Positions 8,732 through 17,504 of a DNA stretch of 64,000 nucleotides are shown in pieces. The DNA is from an uncultured Kocuria sp. (GTDB lineage: Bacteria; Actinomycetota; Actinomycetes; Actinomycetales; Micrococcaceae): the NCBI RefSeq assembly GCF_947500125.1, contig NZ_CANMRA010000004.1:62001-126000 (forward strand), read 5' to 3'. A program made the position numbers and the translations under genes. The notes beneath the pieces were generated by a model that was given only the letters and a program-made list of their open reading frames with translations, had not been told where the DNA came from and ran no database searches. The stretch's first letter is position 1, and every line of letters starts with the position of its first letter.

Positions 8732-10942
8732 ATGCACATCGACGTTCTCCCGGGGCCGGGCGCGCCGGGGCGCCTCCCGGGGGCGGAGCACGAGCTCCGC
8801 GGACTCCTCGCGGAGCTCGCCCTGCGCGGGATCGACGCACGGCCCGTCGGCCCGGCCGGGGAGCCGGTGCACGCGGCACCCGTGCGGGACCAGTGGGAGC
8901 CCGGGGATCGCGCGCTCGAACGCGGTCCGGAGGCGGGGGCGCTCCTGCTGGTCGGCCTCGGGGCGGGTGCGCCGGCGGACGAGGCCCAGCTCGGCCACTG
9001 GCTCGGGCGCTCGCGGGCCGCGGCGGATGCCGGCCGGCCCGTCGTCGTCAGCGGTCTGGACCTCGGTGCCGGTCCCGTTCCGGAGGAGACCGTGCGCCGG
9101 CTGCTCTCGATCGCGTCCGTCGTGGGCCTGCGGGACGAGGCGTCCCTGGCGGTGGCCCGCCGGCTGTGTCCCGAGCACCCCGGTCTGCGGGTCGGCCGGC
9201 AGGACGCGCTCCTCCTCCCGGTGCCAGCCGCCCCGGCACCAGCGCCCGAGGGGGACAGCGCGACGCGGCGCCCCGGGGAGCTGGACGGGCCGGCCGAGCG
9301 GCGGCGGGAGCAGGAGGAACCTGCGGCGCCGCCCCGGATCGTCGCCGCGGTGGCGCGGCCGGCCGGCCCCTTTCCGCCGGAGCAGGTCGCCCCGGTGCTC
9401 GCCTCCGTGCTGGACGCCCTGGTGCACCGGACAGGAGGAACGGTCACGCTCCTGGCCTGTGGCGGCGCCTGCGCCGACGAGGAGTTCGCGGCGGAGGTGG
9501 CCGCGCTGCTGCGGGACGACGTCCGCCGGACCCTGCCGGACGAGGGCGGGGCGGGAGCGGCCGCCCTCCGGGCGGACTGGGTCCTGACCACCTGTCCCCG
9601 CGGCGCGGCCCTCGGTCTGGCGGCGCGAGCGGTCGTGCTCCCCGTGGCTCCCGACAAATATTCTCTCGACAGCATGAATGCCGTCCTGGCGTGCTGGGGG
9701 CTGGGGGACGGCGTCGTGCCCCTGGCAGCACTGCTCACCCCGGGGGACGTGGCATGGGACACCCCTGCGGCCGTCCAGCAGTGGGCCACGGAGGCGGTGG
9801 AGCACCGCGGGGCCGTGCGCGCCGCCCTGGCGGACGCCGAGCCGGCGGTCCGGGCGGCGGCGGCCCGATGGTGGGACGACGTGGCAGGGGCGTTGCGCGG
9901 AGGGGCACCGCAGTCCGCGCCGGTCGCCGCGGTGCCGCCGCGCGGGGTCGGCGCGCCGGTGGTGCGTGCCCTCCGGCGCCGGTACACCGTCCCCGTGGTG
10001 CCACCCGAGCGCCCCACGGTCGCGGTCGTGCTGCGGCACCGCGACGGTCCGGCCGGTCTGCGCCGTGCCGTCGACGACCTCCTGGCGCAGACGTTCACCG
10101 ACTGGCGGCTGGTCGTGGTGAACGACGGCGGCGATCCCGCCGAGGTGGACGAGGCCCTGGCGCCGCGGCGGGACGAGCTCGCGGGGCGCGCGACGGTCCT
10201 CCACCACCGCAGGGCTCTCGGTCCCGCGGTGGCCGCCAACCGCGGGCTGGGGGCCGTGGACTCGGAGCTCGTCGTCCGGCACGAGGGAACCGATCCCTGG
10301 CCCCCCACGCTCCTGCAGCGTGCCGTGGCCCACCTCGAGGACCCGCTCGTGACCGACGACGGGGTCGTGGTGCAGGCCGAGGGCACGCCGGGGGGCGTCG
10401 AGGTGGGGCCGTCCCGCCGGCCGGGACGTGAGCTCGTGCGGCCGGACCGGGACGTGCTCACCCTCACCGACGTGCTGGACGGTGACCGCACGGCCGTCGA
10501 CCGGCCGTTCCTGTACCGGCGGGCCGTGCACGGGGTGCTGGGCGACTACGACGAGACCCTCGGCGCCGCGGAGGGCTGGGAGTTCACGCTCCGCTTCCTC
10601 GAGACGTTCACCGTGGGTCTGCTCCCGGCGCGCCCGCCCGCGGCGCAGGAGCGCGCAGAGGGGCCCTCCGCGGCGCGGGGCGAGCTGACGGTGCGCGACC
10701 GCTACCTGCGGCAGTGGAGCGCGGAGAACGGGGTCGGCCTGCCGCTGTACCTGCGCCGGGCCGCAGCCGAAGAGGCTGGTGCCCTGCATCGGCGGCTGGA
10801 CGCCGCCGAGGAGCTCGCGCACGAGCTCCTGGACGTGGTCCGCGCCCAGTCCCGGCAGATCGAGCGGCTCGAGCAGGTCGTGGCGGAGCGGGGCTTCATC
10901 GCCTTCTGGCGGCGGGTGTGGCGGTCCCTGCGCGGCGGCTGA
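8732..10942 (+). CDS. Pyruvyltransferase-like domain fused to GT2 glycosyltransferase
   Basis: 736 residues. The first 400 resemble polysaccharide pyruvyl transferases of the CsaB type: a Rossmann-like half ending in ASVVGLRDEASLAVARRLCP, then a second half with ADWVLTTCPRGAALGLAARAV and VAPDKYSLDSM. The usual RxH of the second half reads CPRG, so activity is doubtful. From about residue 427 a GT2 (GT-A) fold begins (PTVAVVLRHRDG, LLAQTFTDWRLVVVNDGGDP), but the metal-binding DxD position reads RHEGTDPW. A short coiled segment near 690-725 precedes a basic C-terminus. ATG at 8732 follows AAGGGAGG. Probably involved in cell-surface glycan assembly; catalytic competence is uncertain. Confidence 0.65.
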   Translation: MHIDVLPGPGAPGRLPGAEHELRGLLAELALRGIDARPVGPAGEPVHAAPVRDQWEPGDRALERGPEAGALLLVGLGAGAPADEAQLGHWLGRSRAAADAGRPVVVSGLDLGAGPVPEETVRRLLSIASVVGLRDEASLAVARRLCPEHPGLRVGRQDALLLPVPAAPAPAPEGDSATRRPGELDGPAERRREQEEPAAPPRIVAAVARPAGPFPPEQVAPVLASVLDALVHRTGGTVTLLACGGACADEEFAAEVAALLRDDVRRTLPDEGGAGAAALRADWVLTTCPRGAALGLAARAVVLPVAPDKYSLDSMNAVLACWGLGDGVVPLAALLTPGDVAWDTPAAVQQWATEAVEHRGAVRAALADAEPAVRAAAARWWDDVAGALRGGAPQSAPVAAVPPRGVGAPVVRALRRRYTVPVVPPERPTVAVVLRHRDGPAGLRRAVDDLLAQTFTDWRLVVVNDGGDPAEVDEALAPRRDELAGRATVLHHRRALGPAVAANRGLGAVDSELVVRHEGTDPWPPTLLQRAVAHLEDPLVTDDGVVVQAEGTPGGVEVGPSRRPGRELVRPDRDVLTLTDVLDGDRTAVDRPFLYRRAVHGVLGDYDETLGAAEGWEFTLRFLETFTVGLLPARPPAAQERAEGPSAARGELTVRDRYLRQWSAENGVGLPLYLRRAAAEEAGALHRRLDAAEELAHELLDVVRAQSRQIERLEQVVAERGFIAFWRRVWRSLRGG

Positions 10943-10945
10943 GCG

Positions 10946-11030
10946 GCCCGGTCCGGCACGCCGGTCGGCAGGGTGCTTCCCGTTTTTCGGCTCGATGTGA
11001 CATGCTTCACCATCGGGTGCCGGACCGGGC
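10946..11030 (+). repeat. 13-bp inverted repeat with 59-bp spacer upstream of OFA transporter
   Basis: GCCCGGTCCGGCA (10946-10958) pairs exactly with TGCCGGACCGGGC (11018-11030). The spacer holds a TTTTT stretch and the sequence TGTGACATGCTTCAC. It could terminate the upstream gene or fold in the leader of the transporter, which starts at 11093. Confidence 0.6.
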
Positions 11031-11092
11031 GTGCGAGTTCGGTCCGGATCGCGCCCTTCGCGCAGCGTCCGCAGCAGATGAGGAGTCGGGGC

Positions 11093-12481
11093 ATGGGATG
11101 GCTTGATCGGCAGCACTCGGTGGCACCACCGGGATTCAACCGCTGGCTCATACCGCCGGCCGCCCTCGCGGTGCACCTGTGCATCGGTCAGGCCTACGCC
11201 ACCAGCGTGTACAAGAACGCGCTGGTGGCGCACTTCGACGCGAGCCTCACCCAGATCGGCATCATCTTCTCCATCGCGATCGTCATGCTGGGCCTGTCCG
11301 CCGCCGTGTTCGGCACGTGGGTGGACACCGGCGGGCCGCGCAGGGCGATGTTCACCGCGGCGCTGCTGTGGTCCGGCGGGTTCCTGGTCGGCGCGCTCGG
11401 GATCTTCACCGAGCAGCTCTGGCTCGTCTACCTGGGCTACGGGGTCATCGGCGGCATCGGCCTGGGCATCGGCTACATCTCGCCCGTCTCCACGCTGATC
11501 AAGTGGTTCCCCGACCGTCCCGGCCTCGCCACGGGCATGGCGATCATGGGCTTCGGCGGCGGCGCGCTGATCGCCAGCCCCCTCTCGGCGGCCCTGCTCA
11601 ACTTCTACGACCCCGACTCCGGCACACCGGGCTGGGTGGCGAGCGGGGACGCCGTCGGCAAGCTGTTCCTGACCCTCGCGGTCGTCTACCTCGCGTACAT
11701 GCTCTTCGGGGCGTTCACGATCAAGGTCCCGGCCGCCGACTGGAAGCCCGAGGGATTCGACCCGTCGAAGGTCAAGTCGAAGGATCTCGTCACCAAGAAC
11801 CACGTCTCGGCCCGCAACGCCATCCGCACCCGGCAGTTCTGGCTGGTGTGGATCGTGCTGTTCTGCAACGTGACGGCCGGCATCGGCATCCTCGAGCAGG
11901 CCGCCCCGATGATCCAGGACTTCTTCCGCCAGGCGGACGGCGCCTCCCTCGTGACGGTGGCCGTGGCCGGCGGTTTCGTGGGCCTGCTGTCCATCGGCAA
12001 CATGGGCGGGCGCTTCGTGTGGTCCACCACCTCCGACATCCTCGGGCGCAAGCGCATCTACATGGTCTACCTCGGCGTCGGGGCGGTCCTCTACACCGTG
12101 CTGGCGCTGTTCGGCTCGACCTCCACGCTGCTGTTCGTGCTGCTGGCCTTCGTGATCATCTCGTTCTACGGCGGCGGCTTCGCCACGGTCCCGGCCTACC
12201 TGCGGGACCTCTTCGGGACCTTCCAGGTGGGGGCCATCCACGGCCGCCTGCTCACCGCATGGTCCGCCGCGGGCATCGCCGGGCCCCTCATCGTCAACGC
12301 GTTCCTCGACGCGCAGGGCACGCCCGGGGAGCTCACGTCGCAGGCGTACCAGCCGGCGCTGCTGACCATGGTCGGCCTGCTGGTCGTCGGCTTCGTCGCC
12401 AACCTCCTGGTGAAGCCGGTGGACGCCAAGTACCACGAGCCCGCATCGTCCGACACCACGGTCCTCGCGAAGGAGTCCTGA
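11093..12481 (+). CDS. OFA-family (oxalate/formate antiporter-like) MFS transporter
   Basis: 462 residues with about 12 membrane helices. Typical OFA features are the N-terminal WLIPPAALAVHLCIGQAYATSVY, the YGVIGGIGLGIGYISPVSTLIKWFPDRPG block after helix 4, and GGGFATVPAYLRDLFG near residue 365. The substrate is probably a small carboxylate, but OFA members vary. A start at 11093 has AGGAG 8 nt upstream and is preferred over the in-frame ATG at 11078. The stop is 1 bp from the ATG of a 33-residue protein that accompanies this transporter type. Confidence 0.85.
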   Translation: MGWLDRQHSVAPPGFNRWLIPPAALAVHLCIGQAYATSVYKNALVAHFDASLTQIGIIFSIAIVMLGLSAAVFGTWVDTGGPRRAMFTAALLWSGGFLVGALGIFTEQLWLVYLGYGVIGGIGLGIGYISPVSTLIKWFPDRPGLATGMAIMGFGGGALIASPLSAALLNFYDPDSGTPGWVASGDAVGKLFLTLAVVYLAYMLFGAFTIKVPAADWKPEGFDPSKVKSKDLVTKNHVSARNAIRTRQFWLVWIVLFCNVTAGIGILEQAAPMIQDFFRQADGASLVTVAVAGGFVGLLSIGNMGGRFVWSTTSDILGRKRIYMVYLGVGAVLYTVLALFGSTSTLLFVLLAFVIISFYGGGFATVPAYLRDLFGTFQVGAIHGRLLTAWSAAGIAGPLIVNAFLDAQGTPGELTSQAYQPALLTMVGLLVVGFVANLLVKPVDAKYHEPASSDTTVLAKES

Positions 12482-12482
12482 C

Positions 12483-12584
12483 ATGAGCAAGGCACGACTG
12501 GCACTGGGCTGGGTCCTCGTCGGGGTCCCGCTCGTCTACGGAGTGACAGCGACCCTCATGCGGGTCACCGCGCTGTTCGTCTGA
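12483..12584 (+). CDS. MFS transporter small subunit (33 aa)
   Basis: Short ORF reading MSKARLALGWVLVGVPLVY then GVTATLMRVTALFV, one hydrophobic helix. Its ATG lies 1 bp after the stop of the OFA transporter, whose terminal AAGGAG can serve as ribosome-binding site. Very small single-helix proteins with a GWxxVGVPLxYG core commonly follow OFA/MFS transporter genes and are annotated as transporter small subunits; I recall this from family annotation and did not check it. A perfect hairpin follows 9 bp later, so the two genes look like a complete transcription unit. Confidence 0.75.
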   Translation: MSKARLALGWVLVGVPLVYGVTATLMRVTALFV

Positions 12585-12593
12585 TCGACGGGG

Positions 12594-12632
12594 CCGGAGC
12601 GGGGCGGGCCGGAGCGGTCCGCCCCGCTCCGG
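12594..12632. terminator. 14-bp-stem bidirectional terminator hairpin
   Basis: CCGGAGCGGGGCGG and CCGCCCCGCTCCGG pair perfectly around an 11-nt loop. It lies between the convergent OFA operon and the alpha/beta hydrolase. Confidence 0.85.
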
Positions 12633-12663
12633 TACGTCGGCGTCCCGCCGGGGGTGAGGCCCA

Positions 12664-13941
12664 TCACAGGCCGTCGTGGCGGGTGGCGACGGGCCGGACC
12701 CTCTCCACCATGAACCGGGTGAACCGGTCCCTCTCCTCGGCATGGGGCAGATGGGCGGAGTCCTCGAACCAGACCAGTTCCTTCGAGGGGGCGGCCAGGG
12801 CGTCGAAGTACTGCTCGGCCAGCTCCGCCGGGGCCTCGTGGTCGTGCCGTCCTTCCACGAAGAACACCGGGACCCGCAGCTCCGGGACCGTCTCCCGCAG
12901 GTTCACCTCGAGCAGCTCGGGCCACAGCAGCTCCATGGAGCCCATGACGCCCCGGAAGAAGTTGATCCGGTCGCCCAGGGTGTACTCCCGGGAGCAGACC
13001 AGACCGCGCAGCACCAGGCCCAGCGCCCCGGTCCGGCTGTCGTGGACCTCTCCGCCGAAGCGTCCGAGCAGGCGTCGCTGGGTGACGACCGCGCGCTGCC
13101 AGTCGCCCCGGTACGGCGGCGGGCCGATCCGGGCGAGGGCCGCGACCGCCCTGCGGTCGTGGTGGCGGCGGGCCTGCTCGACGGTCCACCGATAGGAGGC
13201 GGCCTCGCCTCCGGCCATGTCGGCGACCTGGCCGATGCCGACGTAACAGGAGAAGAGGTCCGGGTGCCGCGCCACGGTCAGGGCGCCGATGATGCTTCCC
13301 CAGGAGTGACCGACCAGCACGAGGCGATCCTGGTGGAACCTGGCCAGGAGGTGCCGGGTCAGCTCTCCGGTGTCCTCGACGAACTGGTCGATGGTCATCC
13401 GGCCGGTGTCGGCGATGGCCGCATAGGACTTGCCGGCGCCGCGCTGATCCCAGTTCACCACGGTGAAGAACCGCTCGAGCTCCCGGGTGCCCCGCCGGTT
13501 CGACGTCAGCTGCGAGGTGCCGGGGCCGCCGTGGAGGAACAGCACGACGGGGTTGCGGACGTCCTGGGAGCGGATGAGGATCCACTGCTCACTGCCGCCG
13601 ATGGACACCTTCTCCAGCGCGGCGACGGCCCGTGCCGTGCCTGACGGTCCCGAGGACCGGATCGGGGGAGTGCCCGCCGGGAGGGCGAAGCGGAGAGCGG
13701 CCAGAGCGAGCACCGCACCCGGACCGGCGGCCGCGGTGACGACCTGCCGGACCCGTCTGCGCGCCCGCAGTCCCTGCACTCCCTCGCGGGTGACCGACGG
13801 CGCCTCGACCGAGAGGTCGCTCAGGTGCTCGGCGACGGTGGCTCCGTCGGTGGTCCCGCCGACGTGCTTCCGGTGATCCGGCAGGAGGAGACCGCCGAGC
13901 GCCATCGCCCGGTCCAGGGCTGCGTGCACTTCACCGGCCAT
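12664..13941 (-). CDS. Alpha/beta hydrolase (proline iminopeptidase-like)
   Basis: 425 residues from an ATG at 13941 that follows GGAGGACGGAG; an in-frame ATG at 13974 would add 11 residues. A hydrophobic stretch near residues 77-95 may anchor the N-terminus. HGGPG near 137 is the oxyanion motif and GHSWGS near 212 the nucleophile elbow. FFVEGRHDHEAP near 365 and the DSAHLPHAEE segment near 395 supply the acid and histidine. This HGGPG/GxSWGS pair is typical of proline iminopeptidase-related hydrolases, but the N-terminal 110 residues are not part of that family. The substrate is unknown. Divergent from an MFS gene. Confidence 0.8.
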   Translation of the reverse strand: MAGEVHAALDRAMALGGLLLPDHRKHVGGTTDGATVAEHLSDLSVEAPSVTREGVQGLRARRRVRQVVTAAAGPGAVLALAALRFALPAGTPPIRSSGPSGTARAVAALEKVSIGGSEQWILIRSQDVRNPVVLFLHGGPGTSQLTSNRRGTRELERFFTVVNWDQRGAGKSYAAIADTGRMTIDQFVEDTGELTRHLLARFHQDRLVLVGHSWGSIIGALTVARHPDLFSCYVGIGQVADMAGGEAASYRWTVEQARRHHDRRAVAALARIGPPPYRGDWQRAVVTQRRLLGRFGGEVHDSRTGALGLVLRGLVCSREYTLGDRINFFRGVMGSMELLWPELLEVNLRETVPELRVPVFFVEGRHDHEAPAELAEQYFDALAAPSKELVWFEDSAHLPHAEERDRFTRFMVERVRPVATRHDGL

Positions 13942-14055
13942 CGTGGACTCCGTCCTCCGGGAGCGTGCTGTCATGGGACTCCGTCGCGGTGCTGTCGGTG
14001 ATTAGTCTGGCCACGAGCACTGTCGGGAGCAAGGCTGGGGACGGGGTGAGCAACG

Positions 14056-15378
14056 ATGGTCGCGATCCGCTCCGCCGGGGACCGCGCCGGGGACGGAGCC
14101 CCGATGAGGTCCCGTGTCCCGGGCGGCGGGTGGGTCCCCTGGTTCGGCGTCGGCCTGTTCGTGGCCGCCGCATCGGCGGGGTACTTCTACAACCTCACCT
14201 TCGTGCAGCTGGGTCTGGTCGATCTGGGCACGCGGGTGATCGGCCTGCCGGAGGAGCGGATCGCCCGGTCGATGGCGCTGCTGGCCGGGCTGACGCTGCT
14301 CGTGGCGATGGGGACGGGACTGGTGATGCACCACCGGCGGTGGAGCGAGGTCTTCGAGCTCAAGCTGCGGCTGCTGGCGGTCGTGGTGGTCCTGCAGACC
14401 GCGCTCACCGCCGTGGCACCCCAGCTGCGCAGCGAGGCGGGTCTGCTCGTGTGGATCGTGGTCGCCTCGATCGGGCTGGGTCTCGGGGTGCCCAGCCTCT
14501 TCGGCCTCACCTGCGACCTGGTGCCCACCCGGCACCGGGGCGCCGTCGCGGCCGTGGTGACCTCGGCGGCGTTCCTGCCCGCCGCGGTGTTCTCCTCGGA
14601 CTGGCGGATCGAGCAGTTCGCCGCCCAGCTGCTGTGGCTGATGGTCCCCGGCGCCGTGGGCCTGGTCGTCCTCGCCTTCGCCCCGTGGACGGTGACGGCC
14701 CGCCTCGCCGAACAGCATCACCTGCCCCGGTACGGGACCGGCCGTTTCGTCCGTCACCGCGCGCGGTCCCGGGGCTGGCCGGGACGTGCGTTCACGCTGG
14801 CCCTGGTGCTCATGTTCGGCGTCTACTTCATCGACAGCCTGGGCTTCCTGCGCATCGTCGACACCCCCGTCTACATCGGCTCCGCCTGGCACTCGAGCGA
14901 CCCGGCGACGCTGTGGGCGATCGGGGCCACGCACGTGCTCGCGGCCGTGCTCGCCGGGATCCTCTACCCGGCCCTGGGGCAGCGGGTCCTGCTGGGCTGG
15001 ATCTTCGGACTCTTCGCCCTGGTCCAGCTCAACTACGTGCTCCACGCCCTGACGACTCCCGAACTGCCGGCCCCGCTGGGGATGCCGCTGCTGTACGCGG
15101 TGGCGGTGAGCATCTACACGGTGCTGAACTTCGCCCTCTGGGCGGACTTCTCCACCCCTGCCACGATCGCGCGCAACGCCGCCCTCGGGGTCGGCGTCTC
15201 CGGCTGGCTGGCGACGTTCCTGAGCACCGCGCTGTCGATCGGGTGGGCGGCGGCCGAGCTGCCGTTCGCCGCGCACCTGCGGGCCGTGGCCGCGATCAGC
15301 CTGCTCCTGTTCAGCGTCACCGTCCTCCTGTTCGTCCTTCCGGACCGGCGGAGAGCCGAGGAGGAGGAGCCCGCATGA
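14056..15378 (+). CDS. MFS-like multi-spanning membrane transporter
   Basis: 440 residues from ATG 14056; a second in-frame ATG at 14104 (residue 17) lies just before the first helix and is equally plausible. About 12 hydrophobic helices, with the intracellular loop LTCDLVPTRHRGAVAA resembling the MFS helix 4-5 region. No substrate can be assigned. Its last codons overlap the ATG of a lipoprotein gene (ATGA), so both are probably made together and may work together at the membrane. Shares a roughly 110-bp divergent promoter region with the alpha/beta hydrolase. Confidence 0.75.
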   Translation: MVAIRSAGDRAGDGAPMRSRVPGGGWVPWFGVGLFVAAASAGYFYNLTFVQLGLVDLGTRVIGLPEERIARSMALLAGLTLLVAMGTGLVMHHRRWSEVFELKLRLLAVVVVLQTALTAVAPQLRSEAGLLVWIVVASIGLGLGVPSLFGLTCDLVPTRHRGAVAAVVTSAAFLPAAVFSSDWRIEQFAAQLLWLMVPGAVGLVVLAFAPWTVTARLAEQHHLPRYGTGRFVRHRARSRGWPGRAFTLALVLMFGVYFIDSLGFLRIVDTPVYIGSAWHSSDPATLWAIGATHVLAAVLAGILYPALGQRVLLGWIFGLFALVQLNYVLHALTTPELPAPLGMPLLYAVAVSIYTVLNFALWADFSTPATIARNAALGVGVSGWLATFLSTALSIGWAAAELPFAAHLRAVAAISLLLFSVTVLLFVLPDRRRAEEEEPA

Positions 15379-16361
15379 CCTCGGCCCCGACCCGTCGCAC
15401 GTGCCCGTTGCTCCTGGTCCTGCTGCTCCTGGGCCTCCTCGTCACGGGATGCAGCGCACCGGCGGACACCGGCCGCTACTCCGTGACCCTGATCACCCAG
15501 CAGCACCACGTCGTCGACGAGCGTCAGATCCTCGTCGGGGACACGGTCGTGGCCGGCGGGACGGTGGTCGTGGCGGAGGACGCCGAGCATCGCGGTTCCC
15601 TGACCGTGCTCGCCGGCGAGGTCCGGATCAGCGGCCGGGTCGCCGGGGACCTGACGGTCCTCGGCGGGACGGCGGCCCTCACCGGCACCGCGGAGATCAC
15701 CGGTGACGTCGCGGCCGCCGGAGGCGCGCTCACTCGGGAGCCGGGAACAATGGTGCGGGGCAGCGTCACCGAGGAGCCCGGTCCGGCGACGGTGCTCGAG
15801 CGGAGCAGGCGATCGCGCGCGCCTGCGGAACGGGCCCTGTGGTCCCTGGCAGGGGTGGCCGTCATGGCGGGTCTCGCCTGGCTGGCCGCGCGCCTGGCGC
15901 CCCGCCCGCTGCACCGCACGGCGGCCGCGGCCACGGCCTTCCCCGTGATCAGCGGCGCGCTGGGCACCCTGGTGCTGATCGCGGCTCTTCCCCTGGTGGC
16001 GTCGATGATCTTCACGCTGTTCCTCATCCCGGTCGCCGGGATCGTGCTGCTCGGGCTCGGGGCGATCACGGTGTACGGACTGCTCGCCGCCGGGCGCGCG
16101 CTGGGGGACCGCATCCTCCATCGCCTCGGGCGGACCTGGTCGACGCCCCGGGCTGCGGCGCTGGGCACGGCCGTGCTCGTCGCGGCCCTGCAGGTGATCG
16201 GACTCGTGCCGGTCGTCGGGGCAGTCGTCACGGCGGCCGTGCTCGTGACCGCCGTCGGGGCGGTGCTCCTCACCAGGTTCGGCCTGCGCCCGTACACGCC
16301 TCCGGACGACGGGACCGACGACGGGACCGACGACGGCGGCGCACGCGAGGCCGGGGTCTGA
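15375..16361 (+). CDS. Lipoprotein with bactofilin-like repeats and membrane domain
   Basis: 328 residues. Signal peptide with lipobox LLVTGC (Cys26). Residues about 45-140 are a run of short Gly/Val/Thr strands (GDTVVAGGTVVVAEDAEH, GEVRISGRVAGDLTVLGG) resembling polymer-forming bactofilin-like beta-helices. Four or so hydrophobic helices follow (about 155-315) and an acidic DDGTDDGTDDG tail. It therefore seems to place a beta-helical domain outside the membrane. ATG overlaps the MFS stop by 4 bp, with GAGGAGGAG upstream. Function is unknown; a surface sensing or scaffold role is only a guess. Confidence 0.7.
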   Translation: MTSAPTRRTCPLLLVLLLLGLLVTGCSAPADTGRYSVTLITQQHHVVDERQILVGDTVVAGGTVVVAEDAEHRGSLTVLAGEVRISGRVAGDLTVLGGTAALTGTAEITGDVAAAGGALTREPGTMVRGSVTEEPGPATVLERSRRSRAPAERALWSLAGVAVMAGLAWLAARLAPRPLHRTAAAATAFPVISGALGTLVLIAALPLVASMIFTLFLIPVAGIVLLGLGAITVYGLLAAGRALGDRILHRLGRTWSTPRAAALGTAVLVAALQVIGLVPVVGAVVTAAVLVTAVGAVLLTRFGLRPYTPPDDGTDDGTDDGGAREAGV

Positions 16362-16507
16362 GGTGCCGGTGGGCCCGGACCGTGCCGGGGTCACACCAAC
16401 GGGTGCTCGGCCATCGTTCCTGAGGAGGAGGGCCTGGTCACTGTGCAGGAGACGGACCACCGCGCGGTTCCGGCTCGATGGGGATCCGGGAGCCCCCTTC
16501 GGCCCCC

Positions 16508-16522
16508 TAGCGTGGAATCACC
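16508..16522 (+). promoter_or_regulatory. Promoter-like motif TAGCGTGGAATCACC before ABC operon
   Basis: TAGCGT fits the actinobacterial -10 pattern TAnnnT. The same 15-bp block (one difference) recurs upstream of putA at 32409, and its first 12 bases recur upstream of tnpB. It lies 46 bp before the ABC ATPase start. Confidence 0.45.
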
Positions 16523-16568
16523 CGCACGACCTCACCTGCCGAGAGGCCGGACTCCACGAAGGGCCACC

Positions 16569-17504
16569 ATGATCGAGGCGCACGACCTCACCAAACGCTA
16601 CGGAGACAGAACCGCCGTCAACGGCATCACGTTCACCGTTCCACCCGGCACGGTCACCGGCTTCCTCGGCCCGAACGGGGCCGGGAAGTCCACCACCATG
16701 CGCATGGTCGTCGGGCTGGACCGCCCCACCTCCGGACACGTGCAGGTGAACGGGCGGCCCTACGCCCGGCACCGTTCCCCGTTGCGGGAGGTCGGGGTGC
16801 TCCTGGACGCCACAGCGGTCCACCCCGGGCGCACGGCCCGGTCGCACCTGCGCACCATGGCGGCCACCCACCACATCCCCGCGCGGCGGGTCGACGAGGT
16901 CATCGAGATGACCGGCCTGGCCGGGGTCGCCCACCAGAGGGTGGGCGGGTTCTCCCTGGGCATGGGCCAACGCCTGGGCATCGCCACCGCGATGCTCGGT
17001 GACCCCCGCACCCTCATCCTCGACGAGCCGGTGAACGGTCTGGACCCGGAAGGCGTGACGTGGGTCCGGCACCTGCTGCGGTCCCTGGCCGAGGAGGGCC
17101 GCACGGTCTTCCTGTCCTCGCACCTGATGAGCGAGATGGCGCAGACCGCGGACCACATCGTGGTCATCGGCCGCGGTGAGATCATCACCTCGGGCCCGGT
17201 GCAGGAGGTGATCGACGCCGTGCAGGGCACCGCCGTGCGAGTCCGGTCCCCGCAGGCCTCCGACCTGGCCGCCCTGGTCACCGCCGGGGGAGCCACCGTG
17301 TCCTCGGAGGAGGCCGGGGCGCTCGAGATCCGCGGACTGACTCCGCAGCAGATCGGAGAGACCGCAGCCGCGGCAGAGCTGGTCCTGCACGAGCTGACCC
17401 CGGTACGGGGCAACCTCGAGGACGCCTATCTCAGTCTCACCCGGCACGCCGTGGAATATCGATCCTCTCCCGCAGTCTCCGTCGAAGAAGGTGGAAACCG
17501 ATGA
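16569..17504 (+). CDS. ABC transporter ATP-binding protein (ABC-2/DrrA type)
   Basis: 311 residues. Walker A GPNGAGKST at about 34-42, signature SLGMGQRLGIA near 135-145, Walker B LILDEP near 157 and the H-loop in VFLSSHLMSEM. The C-terminal 90 residues, after the nucleotide domain, match those of daunorubicin-type exporters. It energises the permease encoded next (4-bp overlap), probably exporting a drug, lipid or peptide. First gene of a four-gene unit that ends in its own two-component system, which suggests induction by the exported compound. ATG at 16569 follows GAAGGG. Confidence 0.9.
   Translation: MIEAHDLTKRYGDRTAVNGITFTVPPGTVTGFLGPNGAGKSTTMRMVVGLDRPTSGHVQVNGRPYARHRSPLREVGVLLDATAVHPGRTARSHLRTMAATHHIPARRVDEVIEMTGLAGVAHQRVGGFSLGMGQRLGIATAMLGDPRTLILDEPVNGLDPEGVTWVRHLLRSLAEEGRTVFLSSHLMSEMAQTADHIVVIGRGEIITSGPVQEVIDAVQGTAVRVRSPQASDLAALVTAGGATVSSEEAGALEIRGLTPQQIGETAAAAELVLHELTPVRGNLEDAYLSLTRHAVEYRSSPAVSVEEGGNR

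Noticed and set aside
5050-10491. An open frame of more than 1,800 codons on the minus strand
   Set aside because: It crosses several well-supported genes on both strands and its translation is Arg/Ala/Pro/Gly low-complexity, a by-product of high GC.
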